From the NCBI RefSeq assembly GCF_003576345.1, contig NZ_QWGB01000005.1, positions 1,488,001-1,552,000 on the forward strand: a stretch of 64,000 bases of DNA, written 5' to 3'. This DNA comes from Henriciella barbarensis. Lineage in GTDB: Bacteria > Pseudomonadota > Alphaproteobacteria > Caulobacterales > Hyphomonadaceae. A model generated the notes under the pieces. It searched no databases and was not told the DNA's origin. It worked only from the letters and a program-made list of their open reading frames with translations. The position numbers were made by a program, and so were the translations under genes. Below, piece after piece: positions 7,538 through 15,660 of this stretch (the first letter of the stretch is position 1; every line of letters begins with the position of its first letter).

Positions 7538-8902
7538 GTGACGATGATTGGTCTAGGGATCGGTTTGCAGGCCGTGCTCGTGCTTGTTGGCATCTTGGTA
7601 GCCCGCGCCGCGATCACCACTGCGAGAACGCCTCAAGGTGCAGCAGCCTGGGTTGTGTTTCTCGTTTCTTTTCCGCTTCTGGCATTACCTGCCTTCGCGG
7701 TATTTGGCAGCGTTTCCCGCCTGTCATTCGGGAGGCGGGGGCATGATGTGCAGGCGTTCGCAAAACCCGAACAGGGGCGGCTCGACAGTTTCGCCAATCT
7801 TGCTGCGAACCCGCCGACAGATGGCAATACAGTCAAGCTCCTGGTGGATGGTCAGGCGACGTTCGATGCAATTTTCGCCGCCATAGACGCGGCAGAGCGC
7901 GAAATACTCGTCCAGTTTTACATTATCCGATCCGACGCCATCGGCCACAGCCTGAAGGAGCGCTTGATCCAGGCGGCTAAGCGGGGAGTGGAGATCCGCG
8001 TGCTTTGCGATATGGTCGGCTCATTGTTCCTGGGGCCCGGCTATGTCCGCGCCCTTCAGGCTGCAGGCATTGAAATACACGGCATTCCGGGGCCACATCG
8101 GGCGCTGGGCCGTGTTGGTGTAAATTTTCGCAATCACCGCAAGGCGGTGGTGATCGACGGTTCGCTTGGATTTACCGGGGGGATCAATGTCGGCAACGAA
8201 TACATCGATGGGGGCAAGAAGTTCGACTCCTGGCGTGACACGCATCTAAGCGTCAAAGGCCCGATGGTGGCGCAGCTGCGCGATATCTTCGCGTTCGATT
8301 GGGAGGCGGTGACAGGCAAGAATCTACCATTCCTGCACTCCACCGCTCCGCCAGACGTTGATGGTACTCAGCGGGGCCTCATGATGGGGTTCGGTCCAAC
8401 CGACAGGCTCGAACGCGGCAGCCTGCTACTCTGCGGGCTTGTTAATCTAGCCCGTTACAGGCTCTGGATCGCGACACCCTACCTGGTGCCGCATACCGAT
8501 CTGTTGACGGCGCTCCAGCTTGCGTCACTGCGCGGCGTCGACGTGCGCATCCTGATCCCGGAGCCCTCTGACAATATCATAGCCTGGTATGCATCGCGCA
8601 ATGCCGCGCGCGGCCTGAAGGAAGCGGGCGTTCAGATTTGTGCCTACCAGCCGGGGTTCATGCATTCCAAGGTTATGCTGATTGACGACGATATCGCGTC
8701 GGTGGGCACTGTTAATCTTGATATCCGCTCGGCCCTGCTGAACTTCGAACAGACTGCGCTGATTGAAGACCGGTCCTTCGCGCTAGACGTTGAGTCCATG
8801 CTGGAAGACGATTTTTCAAGGTCGCGCCCGGTGGCGGTTCCAGGGCCTTGGCATGTTCGATTACTGGCCCCGGTTGCCCGGCTGTTTGGTCCACTTCTCT
8901 GA
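7538..8902 (+). CDS. cls: cardiolipin synthase (phospholipase D family)
   Basis: The protein is 454 residues from GTG 7538, or 452 from ATG 7544; ACAGGAC upstream allows either. Two N-terminal membrane segments include the PLDc_N pattern TPQGAAAWVVFLVSFPLLALP. Two HKD motifs follow: NHRKAVVIDGSLGFTGG at about residue 200 and HSKVMLIDDDIASVGTVN at about 375. These are the paired catalytic sites of bacterial cardiolipin synthases, which join two phosphatidylglycerols or PG and another phospholipid at the inner membrane. It overlaps the downstream EEP-family gene at TGATG. The same two-gene pairing is known for E. coli clsB and ybhP. Confidence 0.9.
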   Translation: MTMIGLGIGLQAVLVLVGILVARAAITTARTPQGAAAWVVFLVSFPLLALPAFAVFGSVSRLSFGRRGHDVQAFAKPEQGRLDSFANLAANPPTDGNTVKLLVDGQATFDAIFAAIDAAEREILVQFYIIRSDAIGHSLKERLIQAAKRGVEIRVLCDMVGSLFLGPGYVRALQAAGIEIHGIPGPHRALGRVGVNFRNHRKAVVIDGSLGFTGGINVGNEYIDGGKKFDSWRDTHLSVKGPMVAQLRDIFAFDWEAVTGKNLPFLHSTAPPDVDGTQRGLMMGFGPTDRLERGSLLLCGLVNLARYRLWIATPYLVPHTDLLTALQLASLRGVDVRILIPEPSDNIIAWYASRNAARGLKEAGVQICAYQPGFMHSKVMLIDDDIASVGTVNLDIRSALLNFEQTALIEDRSFALDVESMLEDDFSRSRPVAVPGPWHVRLLAPVARLFGPLL

Positions 8903-9618
8903 TGCAGTGCCTTCGGATTGTCAGCTGGAATATTCGCAAGGCCGTTGGCCTTGATTGGCGCCGCAAGCCCGAGCGTGTTCTGCGCGTGCTGAAAAGGCTC
9001 GAACCCGATATCGTGCTATTACAGGAAAGCGACAAACGTCTGCCACCGCGTCCGCCGGCCCTGCCCCTAGACCTTGTGCGGCGAGCAGGATGGACCGCCA
9101 TCGACGCCGATCCCGATACCCCGTCGATTGGCCACCACGGCAATGCGATCCTGTTAAGGCCAGATATAACGCTGCAGGCGATGATCGCGCTCGATCTGCC
9201 AGGACTGGAACCGCGCGGCGCCGTACTGGCGACAGTGACCAGACCTGGGATGAGCCTGACCTTGGGCGGTCTTCATCTTGGCTTGCGACAACGAGACCGC
9301 CTGGCTCAGATGGCGCATGTTCTAGACGCCGCGCACCAGTTTGACGGGCCGATCGTGCTTGGCGGCGATCTGAACGAATGGCGTAAGACAAAAAGTCTGG
9401 TGCCGCCGGGATCAAACTGGACCGAAATCGCGCCCGGTCCTTCCTTTCACGCATCGGCGCCCCGCTTCAGCCTGGACCGGTTCGTGATCAACGAAGCGGT
9501 GACCATCGATGGGCATGGCGTGGTGTCGAGACAATCAGCAGAGCGCGCTTCTGACCATCTGCCGATCTGGATGGATATTGAACTAAGCGACCAAACAAAA
9601 CCGAGAAATGGGTTTTAG
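8902..9618 (+). CDS. endonuclease/exonuclease/phosphatase (EEP) family hydrolase
   Basis: The start at 8902 overlaps the cls stop codon and gives 238 residues; an earlier in-frame start at 8848 would lie deep within cls and is rejected. EEP-fold motifs: LRIVSWNIRKA (metal-binding Asn), DIVLLQESD (catalytic Glu), GGLHLGLRQRDRL, VLGGDLNEW (Asp/Asn pair), SLDRFVI and a final ASDHLPIW (catalytic Asp-His). The fold covers DNases, phosphodiesterases and lipid phosphatases. Beside cardiolipin synthase, a phospholipid-related phosphodiesterase role is plausible, as proposed for YbhP, but substrate specificity is not readable. Confidence 0.87.
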   Translation: MQCLRIVSWNIRKAVGLDWRRKPERVLRVLKRLEPDIVLLQESDKRLPPRPPALPLDLVRRAGWTAIDADPDTPSIGHHGNAILLRPDITLQAMIALDLPGLEPRGAVLATVTRPGMSLTLGGLHLGLRQRDRLAQMAHVLDAAHQFDGPIVLGGDLNEWRKTKSLVPPGSNWTEIAPGPSFHASAPRFSLDRFVINEAVTIDGHGVVSRQSAERASDHLPIWMDIELSDQTKPRNGF

Positions 9619-9736
9619 GGTAATGCGAAAAGGCTAGTCGGGTCACGCTGGCTAATTTGGTAGATTATCAGGTCTGATCGTCAATTCCGGATGGGCGGCC
9701 GTATCGACTAGTACAAAGACTTTTCTGCTCGCCTCG

Positions 9737-10198
9737 TCACTTAAAACCAGGCGCACGCGCCGCCGGGTTTCGAACCCGCTCGTAAAGAATTTGGGTTTCA
9801 AGGAGATTGGAAATACGCAAAGCGATTTCAATGACGTCAAAGGGTTTGGAGACGAAGTCTTTCGCTCCGAGGGAGAGAGCCCGGCGACGCGCCTGAAGTG
9901 TCGTGTCAGCCGTCAGGACAAGGACGGGCCGAAATTCCTCAGGTCGGCTCTGCCGCCGGAAAGAGTCCAGTAGCTGATAGCCGTCTATATCCGGCATCAT
10001 CAGGTCCAGCAGAATGATATGGGGGTCAAACTCCACCAGTTTCTCAACGGCCTGCATGGGGTCTGACAGGCAGTGGATCTGCGAATAGCCTTCGCGTTTC
10101 AGAAGTGTTTCCAGAAGCAGAAGGTTTGCCTCTTCGTCATCAATGATGAGGATGCGTCGTTGCAGGATCTCTTCGTAAGGAACCGTTGCGGCGGTCAT
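9737..10198 (-). CDS. single-domain (REC-only) response regulator
   Basis: The 153-residue protein has one receiver domain: acidic pair DD at 20-21, phosphoacceptor Asp65 in LLDLMMPD, Thr in LVLTAD, and Lys in KPFD. The C-terminal tail (about 25 residues) has no DNA-binding domain. It overlaps the stop of the upstream histidine kinase gene by 4 bases, so it is very likely that kinase's partner. Such stand-alone receivers pass phosphate on or act on protein partners rather than DNA. Confidence 0.9.
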   Translation of the reverse strand: MTAATVPYEEILQRRILIIDDEEANLLLLETLLKREGYSQIHCLSDPMQAVEKLVEFDPHIILLDLMMPDIDGYQLLDSFRRQSRPEEFRPVLVLTADTTLQARRRALSLGAKDFVSKPFDVIEIALRISNLLETQILYERVRNPAARAPGFK

Positions 10199-12189
10199 GA
10201 CGTCTCCGGAAGCGTTCTTTTTGAGGTATCTTTCCCAGCATTGCGGGCCTGCTGGCCTAGTTCAGCGACCTTCAGCGTGAACCAGAAGTCCGCACCTTTG
10301 CCGATATCGGACCGGTGGCTGTAGCCTATCTCACCCCCCATCGACTCTACGAGGCGCTTTGACAGGGCAAGACCAAGTCCAGTTCCTTCGACACCTTTGA
10401 CCTTCTGGCGGCCTAGCCTGTCGAAGGGCGTAAATAGCCGCGAAATATCGGCATCCTTGACGCCATCTCCGTCATCTAGAACATGAACCTGGACGCGGTC
10501 GTCTACCCTTTCCGCTGTGATCTGAACGGATGTCCCCTCGCGATTGTACTTCGCAGCGTTGGAAACGAGGTTCAGAATAACCTGCACGATCCTGCGCCGG
10601 TCGCCGCGGATCTTCATATCTTCCGGCAGCAAGGAACGGTCATACTCCAGCTGGGCTGTTCTGAGAATTGGGCCAGACAGGTCGTAAGCCTCTGCAAGCA
10701 CTTCATTGATGCTGAGAATTTCTTCTTTCAGTTCAGCGCCGCCGGCTTCGATACTGGATATATCGAGCAGGTCATTGATGAGCGATAGAAGGTGCCGCCC
10801 TGCCTTGAGGATCTGATCAACCGATGTCTGGTGCGTCGAAGAGAGTTCCTCCCGGTCGAGTTCAAGAACCTGAGCAAAGCCGAGGATGGCGCTCATTGGC
10901 GTTCGAAGCTCATGGCTGGTGCGGGACAGGAATTCGCTCTTGGCCGCGCTCGCCGCGACCGCCTGTTCGCGCGCCAGTTTCAGGAACTCCTCGGTACGTT
11001 TGCGCTCTGTCATGTCTCGCGTGACTTTCGCGAAACCTCTAAGCTCTCCAGTCTCATCTCGAAGGGCGGTAACCACGACATTGGCCCAGAAGCGTGTTCC
11101 ATCCTTGCGTACACGCCAGCCTTCATCTTCTGTGGTTCCGTCCCGCCTTGCGCGTTCAAGTATCTCTAGCGGCAGGTGATCCCGCGTTTCTTCAGGATGG
11201 AAGGTGCCGAAGAAGCGCCCCAGGATCTCGTCGGCATGCCAGCCCTTGATGCGTTCGGCGCCAGTATTCCAGCTGGTGACATTGCCGTCCGGGTCGAGCG
11301 CGAAAATCCCGTAATCTCTGACGCCTTCAACGACCAGCCTGAAGCGTTCTTCGCCTTCGCGCAGGTCGCGTTCGCGGGCTCTGAGAAGCTGGCTTGCCCG
11401 ATCTACCTTTTTTGCCAGCCTGCCGATTTCATCGCGCTCATCTGGAAACGGGTTGAGAGGGTCACCCGCCTGAAGCTTTTCCGCGTTCACCTGAAGCATT
11501 CGGATGCGCCGTACAATGCCTGTCGAGAACAGGAAGACGGCGGTGAGACTGCCAAGCAAGCCAACAACGGCGCTTATCGCGGTGAGGGCCAAAAAACGGG
11601 CGCGAACCGTATCGACACGCGCGCGCCGGGTGTCGAGCAGGATGCCCTCCTGGCGTTGAATCTCTTCGATCTGGCTGCGCAGATCATCAAGGACTGCCTT
11701 ATTCGCAATCAGGGCCGATAGCACAGCGTCCGAGCGCGCCGGGCGTTCACCTTCGCTGCGCGCCAGGGAGATAAGGGCGTCTAGGCCTTCTTGTTTTTGT
11801 CCGGTGATCTCAAGAAAACGCTCAAACTCGCGCCTCACGCCTTCATCCTCAATCGCGTCATCCAGTCTCGCGATGGTCGGGGGCAGTTCGCGTTCGGCTT
11901 TGTAGAACGGCTCCAGAAAGCGGTTCTGATCGGTGAGAAGGTAGCCGCGCACACCGCTGGCAGCCTCGGCAAGCAAGGCGTGAACCTGATAGATGTCGCG
12001 TTGAATGGCGAAGGCCCGGCGCACATCGTCTTCGGCCCGGGCCTCGGCATCGCTTGCAATATAAAGGCTACCAAGCGAGCCAATCAAAATCACAAGCGGC
12101 AAGGCCACCAGGACGAGCCCTTTGAAGGGCAGCGAGAGGTCGGCCCAGTAGCGACCGATGCCTACCTTGCGTGCAGAAGCCTCCGCCAT
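10195..12189 (-). CDS. CHASE3-HAMP-PAS sensor histidine kinase
   Basis: The 664-residue membrane kinase has TM1 at about 24-46, a periplasmic CHASE3-type helical domain at 47-198 (VRGYLLTDQNRFLEPF is typical), TM2 at about 200-224, HAMP at 226-278, a PAS domain at about 283-395 (DGNVTSWNTGAERIKGW, VTRDMTERKRTE), and HisKA with His426 in SHELRTPMSAILGFAQ. HATPase boxes follow: NLVSNAAKYN, DDGDGVKD and GTGLGLAL. There is no C-terminal receiver; the separate REC gene overlaps its 3' end instead. The ligand is unknown. Confidence 0.92.
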   Translation of the reverse strand: MAEASARKVGIGRYWADLSLPFKGLVLVALPLVILIGSLGSLYIASDAEARAEDDVRRAFAIQRDIYQVHALLAEAASGVRGYLLTDQNRFLEPFYKAERELPPTIARLDDAIEDEGVRREFERFLEITGQKQEGLDALISLARSEGERPARSDAVLSALIANKAVLDDLRSQIEEIQRQEGILLDTRRARVDTVRARFLALTAISAVVGLLGSLTAVFLFSTGIVRRIRMLQVNAEKLQAGDPLNPFPDERDEIGRLAKKVDRASQLLRARERDLREGEERFRLVVEGVRDYGIFALDPDGNVTSWNTGAERIKGWHADEILGRFFGTFHPEETRDHLPLEILERARRDGTTEDEGWRVRKDGTRFWANVVVTALRDETGELRGFAKVTRDMTERKRTEEFLKLAREQAVAASAAKSEFLSRTSHELRTPMSAILGFAQVLELDREELSSTHQTSVDQILKAGRHLLSLINDLLDISSIEAGGAELKEEILSINEVLAEAYDLSGPILRTAQLEYDRSLLPEDMKIRGDRRRIVQVILNLVSNAAKYNREGTSVQITAERVDDRVQVHVLDDGDGVKDADISRLFTPFDRLGRQKVKGVEGTGLGLALSKRLVESMGGEIGYSHRSDIGKGADFWFTLKVAELGQQARNAGKDTSKRTLPETS

Positions 12190-12192
12190 GGT

Positions 12193-12840
12193 TCAGCCCT
12201 GCCTTTCGCGCCAACGTGTGGCGAGGACGGCCGCCTGCGTGCGGTCGGCGACCCCGAGTTTCGCGATCAAACGCTCGACATGCGCTTTGACCGTTGCCGG
12301 GCTGATCGATAGCTCTCTTGCAATCGCCTTGTTCGTCATGCCTTCAGCGACATGATCAAGGACAGCCCGCTCGCGCGGCGTCAGTCTGCTGAGTGCAAGT
12401 TCATCGTCATGCTGGCGATCCGGCCGCGCCAGCAGCGAGGATAGCAGGGCTGCAGGTATTGCGGTTCCGCCCGCCATAACCTGCCGGGCCGCTTCGCAAA
12501 GCTCATTGAGCGACGCATCCTTGAGAACATATCCGGTGGCACCGGCATCCAGAGCGGCGCGTACATAGTCTGGATCATCATGCAGCGTGAGCATCATGAT
12601 TTTTGGTGCCTTCAAGAGCTTCGACACTTCCTTCGCAACGCCAAGACCATCCATGCCATCACCAAGCCTTATATCGAGGACCACGAGGTCGGGCTCATGC
12701 TCGGCAATTAGTTTCAAAGCTTCGGCGCCATTCTTCGCGGCGGCGACGACATCCATCCCGCCGCGTATGAACGCTGATTTCAGGCCCTCTCGCGCCAGTT
12801 CATGATCGTCCACGATCAGAAGCCGAATTTGATCCTTCAC
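12193..12840 (-). CDS. NarL/LuxR-type response regulator
   Basis: The 215-residue protein has a receiver domain (DD at 11-12, phosphoacceptor Asp56 in LVVLDIRL, Lys in GYVLKDA) followed by a LuxR-type helix-turn-helix (LTPRERAVLDHVAEGMTNKAIAREL, SPATVKAHVERLIAKLGV). It overlaps the upstream NarX-like kinase gene by 4 bases and ends 4 bases before the CHASE3 kinase start, so all four signalling genes form one leftward unit. It is a DNA-binding output; a target dyad may be TAGGCC-N4-GGCCTA at 13962-13977. Confidence 0.93.
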   Translation of the reverse strand: MKDQIRLLIVDDHELAREGLKSAFIRGGMDVVAAAKNGAEALKLIAEHEPDLVVLDIRLGDGMDGLGVAKEVSKLLKAPKIMMLTLHDDPDYVRAALDAGATGYVLKDASLNELCEAARQVMAGGTAIPAALLSSLLARPDRQHDDELALSRLTPRERAVLDHVAEGMTNKAIARELSISPATVKAHVERLIAKLGVADRTQAAVLATRWRERQG

Positions 12841-13928
12841 CGTATTCCCTCGATTTCCGCTCGGACCTGCACGCCCCCGCCGTGCATATCGCTAACGGTC
12901 AGGCTGCCTCCGATTGCGAGCATTCTCTCTTTCATCATTTCAATGCCGACCTGCTCGCCGGGAAGCTGGGCGGAAGCTTCATCCTTTCGAAGGCCAACTC
13001 CATGATCACGAATGGCCATGGTCCAACGGCCTGCGCCGGGTTCAGCCTTCAGCAAGATATCGACCTGGCACGGACCGCCAGCATGTTTTCGGACATTGGC
13101 GAGCGCTTCCTGGGCGATCCGATAGTAGGCCGTCGATAGGCCTGACGGCCAGTCTACGTCCTGTTTGACATCGACGAATATGTCGAAGCCTTCAGTCCTC
13201 ATCTGGTCGCTCATGACTTTCAGCGCGGAGGCGAGACCGAGATCGTCGAGAGCTGTCGGCCTCAGCCCGGCAATCACGGCGCGAAGTTCGCGTATGAGCC
13301 CTTGCGACATCGAAATTAGTTGATCGCGCTCTTCGACAGAAATCGCCTCATCGGTTGGAACGGCTTCGAGGCGGCGAAAGAGCGCGCCGGCAGTTTGCGC
13401 GACGCTGTCGTGCAGGTCCCTTGAAACGCGGCGGCGCTCTTCTTCCTGCGCGCTAAACAGGTTTCCGATTACGTGTTCGAGGCGGCGCTCGCGTTCCTGC
13501 ACTGTTTGCAGCAGAAAATCGTTCTCCTGCTGCTTGGCGACACGCTGTATCGAGGATGCCATGAGCTGGCAAAGAAGAAAGAGCGCCTGGCGGTCTTCCT
13601 CATCAGCAAGTGTTTCGAGACTACCGAGTTCAGAGAGATGAAGCGTGCCGACCCGCTGATCCGTGGTGCCCGGCGCGATCAGGGGGATACCCGCTGTCTC
13701 TGCGTCGATAGAAACGACGCCTTCGCGGCTGCCAGCGAAGTGAGCAGCGCGCATCGCGCTTTGCTGCAAGATGTCCGACAGCGTATTATCTTCTGCGGTC
13801 GAAAGATCTCTGCTCGCCTCGACCAGAAGCCGCAAGCGCGCGGCACGGGCCTCTGCAGACCTATAAAGATCTCGCAGTTCCGCCACGGTTTCCGGTTGGC
13901 CGGAGAATGATGAATTCTGCTTGGACAC
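12837..13928 (-). CDS. NarX/DegS-type histidine kinase (HisKA_3)
   Basis: The 363-residue kinase is soluble, with no membrane segment seen. A GAF-like N-terminal sensor region (about 25-135) precedes a coiled linker, then HisKA_3 with His173 in RRRVSRDLHDSVAQTAG, and a HATPase domain with RIAQEALANVRKHA and DHGVGLRKD. The DHD motif followed by the NarL-type regulator overlapping by 4 bases makes a classic pair. It is the first gene of the four-gene signalling unit, with the promoter presumably between 13929 and 14110. Confidence 0.92.
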   Translation of the reverse strand: MSKQNSSFSGQPETVAELRDLYRSAEARAARLRLLVEASRDLSTAEDNTLSDILQQSAMRAAHFAGSREGVVSIDAETAGIPLIAPGTTDQRVGTLHLSELGSLETLADEEDRQALFLLCQLMASSIQRVAKQQENDFLLQTVQERERRLEHVIGNLFSAQEEERRRVSRDLHDSVAQTAGALFRRLEAVPTDEAISVEERDQLISMSQGLIRELRAVIAGLRPTALDDLGLASALKVMSDQMRTEGFDIFVDVKQDVDWPSGLSTAYYRIAQEALANVRKHAGGPCQVDILLKAEPGAGRWTMAIRDHGVGLRKDEASAQLPGEQVGIEMMKERMLAIGGSLTVSDMHGGGVQVRAEIEGIR

Positions 13929-13961
13929 CTGGTTTATCTAGGGCGGCCCGGCGCAAAGGCA

Positions 13962-13977
13962 TAGGCCATCCGGCCTA
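13962..13977. promoter_or_regulatory. dyad TAGGCC-N4-GGCCTA upstream of kinase gene
   Basis: A perfect 6-base inverted repeat with a 4-base spacer lies 34 bases upstream of the kinase ATG (13928). It is a possible autoregulatory site for the NarL-type regulator; the spacing is suggestive only. Confidence 0.35.
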
Positions 13978-14110
13978 GGCCGCGAGACCTGCTACCTGGC
14001 CGAATTCAGACGGGGTGCGAAAAGCCATTTCTTCGCCACGGGCAATGAAGCCCGCCAGAGATCGGCAGCAACGGGATAGGCCGTGCGCCGCCGAAACCAA
14101 AAGGCGAGTA

Positions 14111-14689
14111 ATGACCATGATTAAACCAATTTCGAAGACAGCGCTTATCGCAGCTCCGCTGGCGATTGCCTTCCCTGCTTGCGCGCAAACCCAGGCAACC
14201 AGCTCCAGCGCATCCACGGCATCTTCAGCACCAATCACTAAGGCTGACGTCGCAGAAGCGCAGCAGGCCTGGGGCGAAGGCATCGTTACTATCGGCGAAG
14301 CCTTCTCTGAAGGCGAGGACTACGCCGAGGCGGCTCAAGAGCATATTGAGCGCTTCTACGCCTACGGCTCGCATCCGATCCTCTTCAAACCGACTCTTGC
14401 TGCTGACGAGCAGTTCCGCGGCGATTTTGACGGCGCGCTGTCCTACTTCGTCGGTGGTTCGATCGCCGAAGACAACGGCTTCGCCATCGCGCCTTACACC
14501 GATGTGCGTTGGGAAAATGAAGGCACCTTCATCGACTCCGATAGCGCAATGGCCATGGGCAATTATTTCTTCACCCGCACGACCGGTGAAGAGGTGAAGG
14601 TCGAGTACAGCTTTGGCTATGTGCGCGACAATGAAGGCGAGTTGAAGATTGTCCTTCACCACTCCTCACTGCCCTACGCCCCAGAATAA
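14111..14689 (+). CDS. secreted SnoaL-like / CaMKII-association-fold protein
   Basis: The start at 14111 (AAAGGCGAG upstream) gives 192 residues with a signal peptide ending PACAQ. The mature part reads AEAQQAWGEGIV, HIERFYAYG, ILFKPTLAADEQFRG, GALSYFVGG, EDNGFAIAPYTDVRWEN, AMGNYFFT, KVEYSFGYV and LHHSSLPY. This is characteristic of a bacterial family with the NTF2/SnoaL fold, often labelled phosphoribosyl-AMP cyclohydrolase in databases, a name I do not support because no HisI motif is present. It is probably periplasmic with unknown activity. A strong terminator follows. Confidence 0.8.
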   Translation: MTMIKPISKTALIAAPLAIAFPACAQTQATSSSASTASSAPITKADVAEAQQAWGEGIVTIGEAFSEGEDYAEAAQEHIERFYAYGSHPILFKPTLAADEQFRGDFDGALSYFVGGSIAEDNGFAIAPYTDVRWENEGTFIDSDSAMAMGNYFFTRTTGEEVKVEYSFGYVRDNEGELKIVLHHSSLPYAPE

Positions 14690-14712
14690 ATAATCCCCAC
14701 CCCTGAGAACTT

Positions 14713-14759
14713 GGCGCGCCAGAGTGTTCCCCTCACTCGCATTCTGGCGCGCCTTTTTT
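14713..14759 (+). terminator. rho-independent terminator
   Basis: Near-perfect 14-base arms (GGCGCGCCAGAGTG with CATTCTGGCGCGCC) are followed by six T at 14754-14759, directly after the SnoaL-like gene. Confidence 0.9.
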
Positions 14760-14778
14760 ATTGAGGTCAGAAATCGAG

Positions 14779-15531
14779 ATGTCGAAGATCAATTTATTTG
14801 TAGCGCCCTTCACAATTGGTGCCGGCGCATTGTTTTTCACTGCAGCCGCTGAGGCCCAGTCCCTGACGGGCAATGTCGGCTCTGCTGGTGTGTCCGACGG
14901 CGAACAGTCGCTTGAGACCCGTTTCGGGATCAACGACGACGGCAAGTCGGGTGCGCGTGTACACTACGACTATGCCGCGACGGATTGGTACCAGCTCAGG
15001 CTTATCAGCTCTTTCTCCAAGCCAGACGCTGAAGACTGGGATTTCAGTGCTTTCACGGTCGAGAACTGGTTTCAGTGGAGCGAAGAAGCGCGCTCTAACG
15101 AAGGCTTCAATGGCGGCCTGCGGTTTGCTTATAGCTTCGCAGATGGCGGTGGCCCTGACGAAGCTGAAGTCAGGCTGACAATTACAGACAAGTTCGCAGG
15201 TGCCTGGGAATGGCGTGCCAATGCGATTGGTGAAATCGAGACCGGTTCGGGAAGCGAAGGCGGCGTCGAGATAGAGACACGCGCTCAGCTCACCCGCGGG
15301 ATCGACATAGGCATGTTTGGTGCGTCAGGCGCTCGTCTGGGCTTTGAAGTGTTCAGCGAATGGGGAAACAGCCGGGACATTGGCGGTATCGACGAGCAGG
15401 CCCATCAGATCGGGCCTGTCATCAAGCTCGACTGGTCCAGCGGTGTTTTCCTTCAGTCGGCGGTCCGTGCTGGTCTCACCGATGCGAGCGATGATGGGAT
15501 GTTCAAAGTCTTTATTGGCCGCGAATTCTGA
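14779..15531 (+). CDS. predicted outer-membrane beta-barrel protein
   Basis: The ATG at 14779 has GAGGTC 10 bases upstream; an in-frame TTG at 14761 is less likely. The 250-residue product has a signal peptide ending AEAQ and then alternating amphipathic strands rich in aromatic residues (ARVHYDYAATDWYQLRL, FTVENWFQWSEEA, GGLRFAYSF, AEVRLTITDKF). It ends in the aromatic GREF, a C-terminal signature recognised by the BAM machinery. There are about 10-12 strands. It is not assignable to a named porin family; function unknown. Flanked by two terminators, it is a single-gene unit. Confidence 0.7.
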   Translation: MSKINLFVAPFTIGAGALFFTAAAEAQSLTGNVGSAGVSDGEQSLETRFGINDDGKSGARVHYDYAATDWYQLRLISSFSKPDAEDWDFSAFTVENWFQWSEEARSNEGFNGGLRFAYSFADGGGPDEAEVRLTITDKFAGAWEWRANAIGEIETGSGSEGGVEIETRAQLTRGIDIGMFGASGARLGFEVFSEWGNSRDIGGIDEQAHQIGPVIKLDWSSGVFLQSAVRAGLTDASDDGMFKVFIGREF

Positions 15532-15591
15532 CGCGACAATCCGCGCGCCATGGACCTGTCCGCAGCCGATGCACCTGTTCACCTCAAACGA

Positions 15592-15628
15592 AAACCGCCC
15601 GGGCCTGGTGCCCGGGCGGTTTGTTTTT
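15592..15628 (+). terminator. bidirectional rho-independent terminator
   Basis: Perfect 13-base arms AAACCGCCCGGGC and GCCCGGGCGGTTT with a 5-base loop are followed by GTTTTT. The A-rich 5' side also gives T on the other strand, so it can serve both the barrel gene and convergent nhaA. Confidence 0.88.
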
Positions 15629-15660
15629 GTCAGGCGTCGAAGGCCCGGTATGTGCCCTCA

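Noticed and set aside
8848-8901. Earlier start for the EEP hydrolase
   Set aside because: It lies inside cls, without a ribosome-binding site; ATG 8902 overlaps the cls stop in the common TGATG form.
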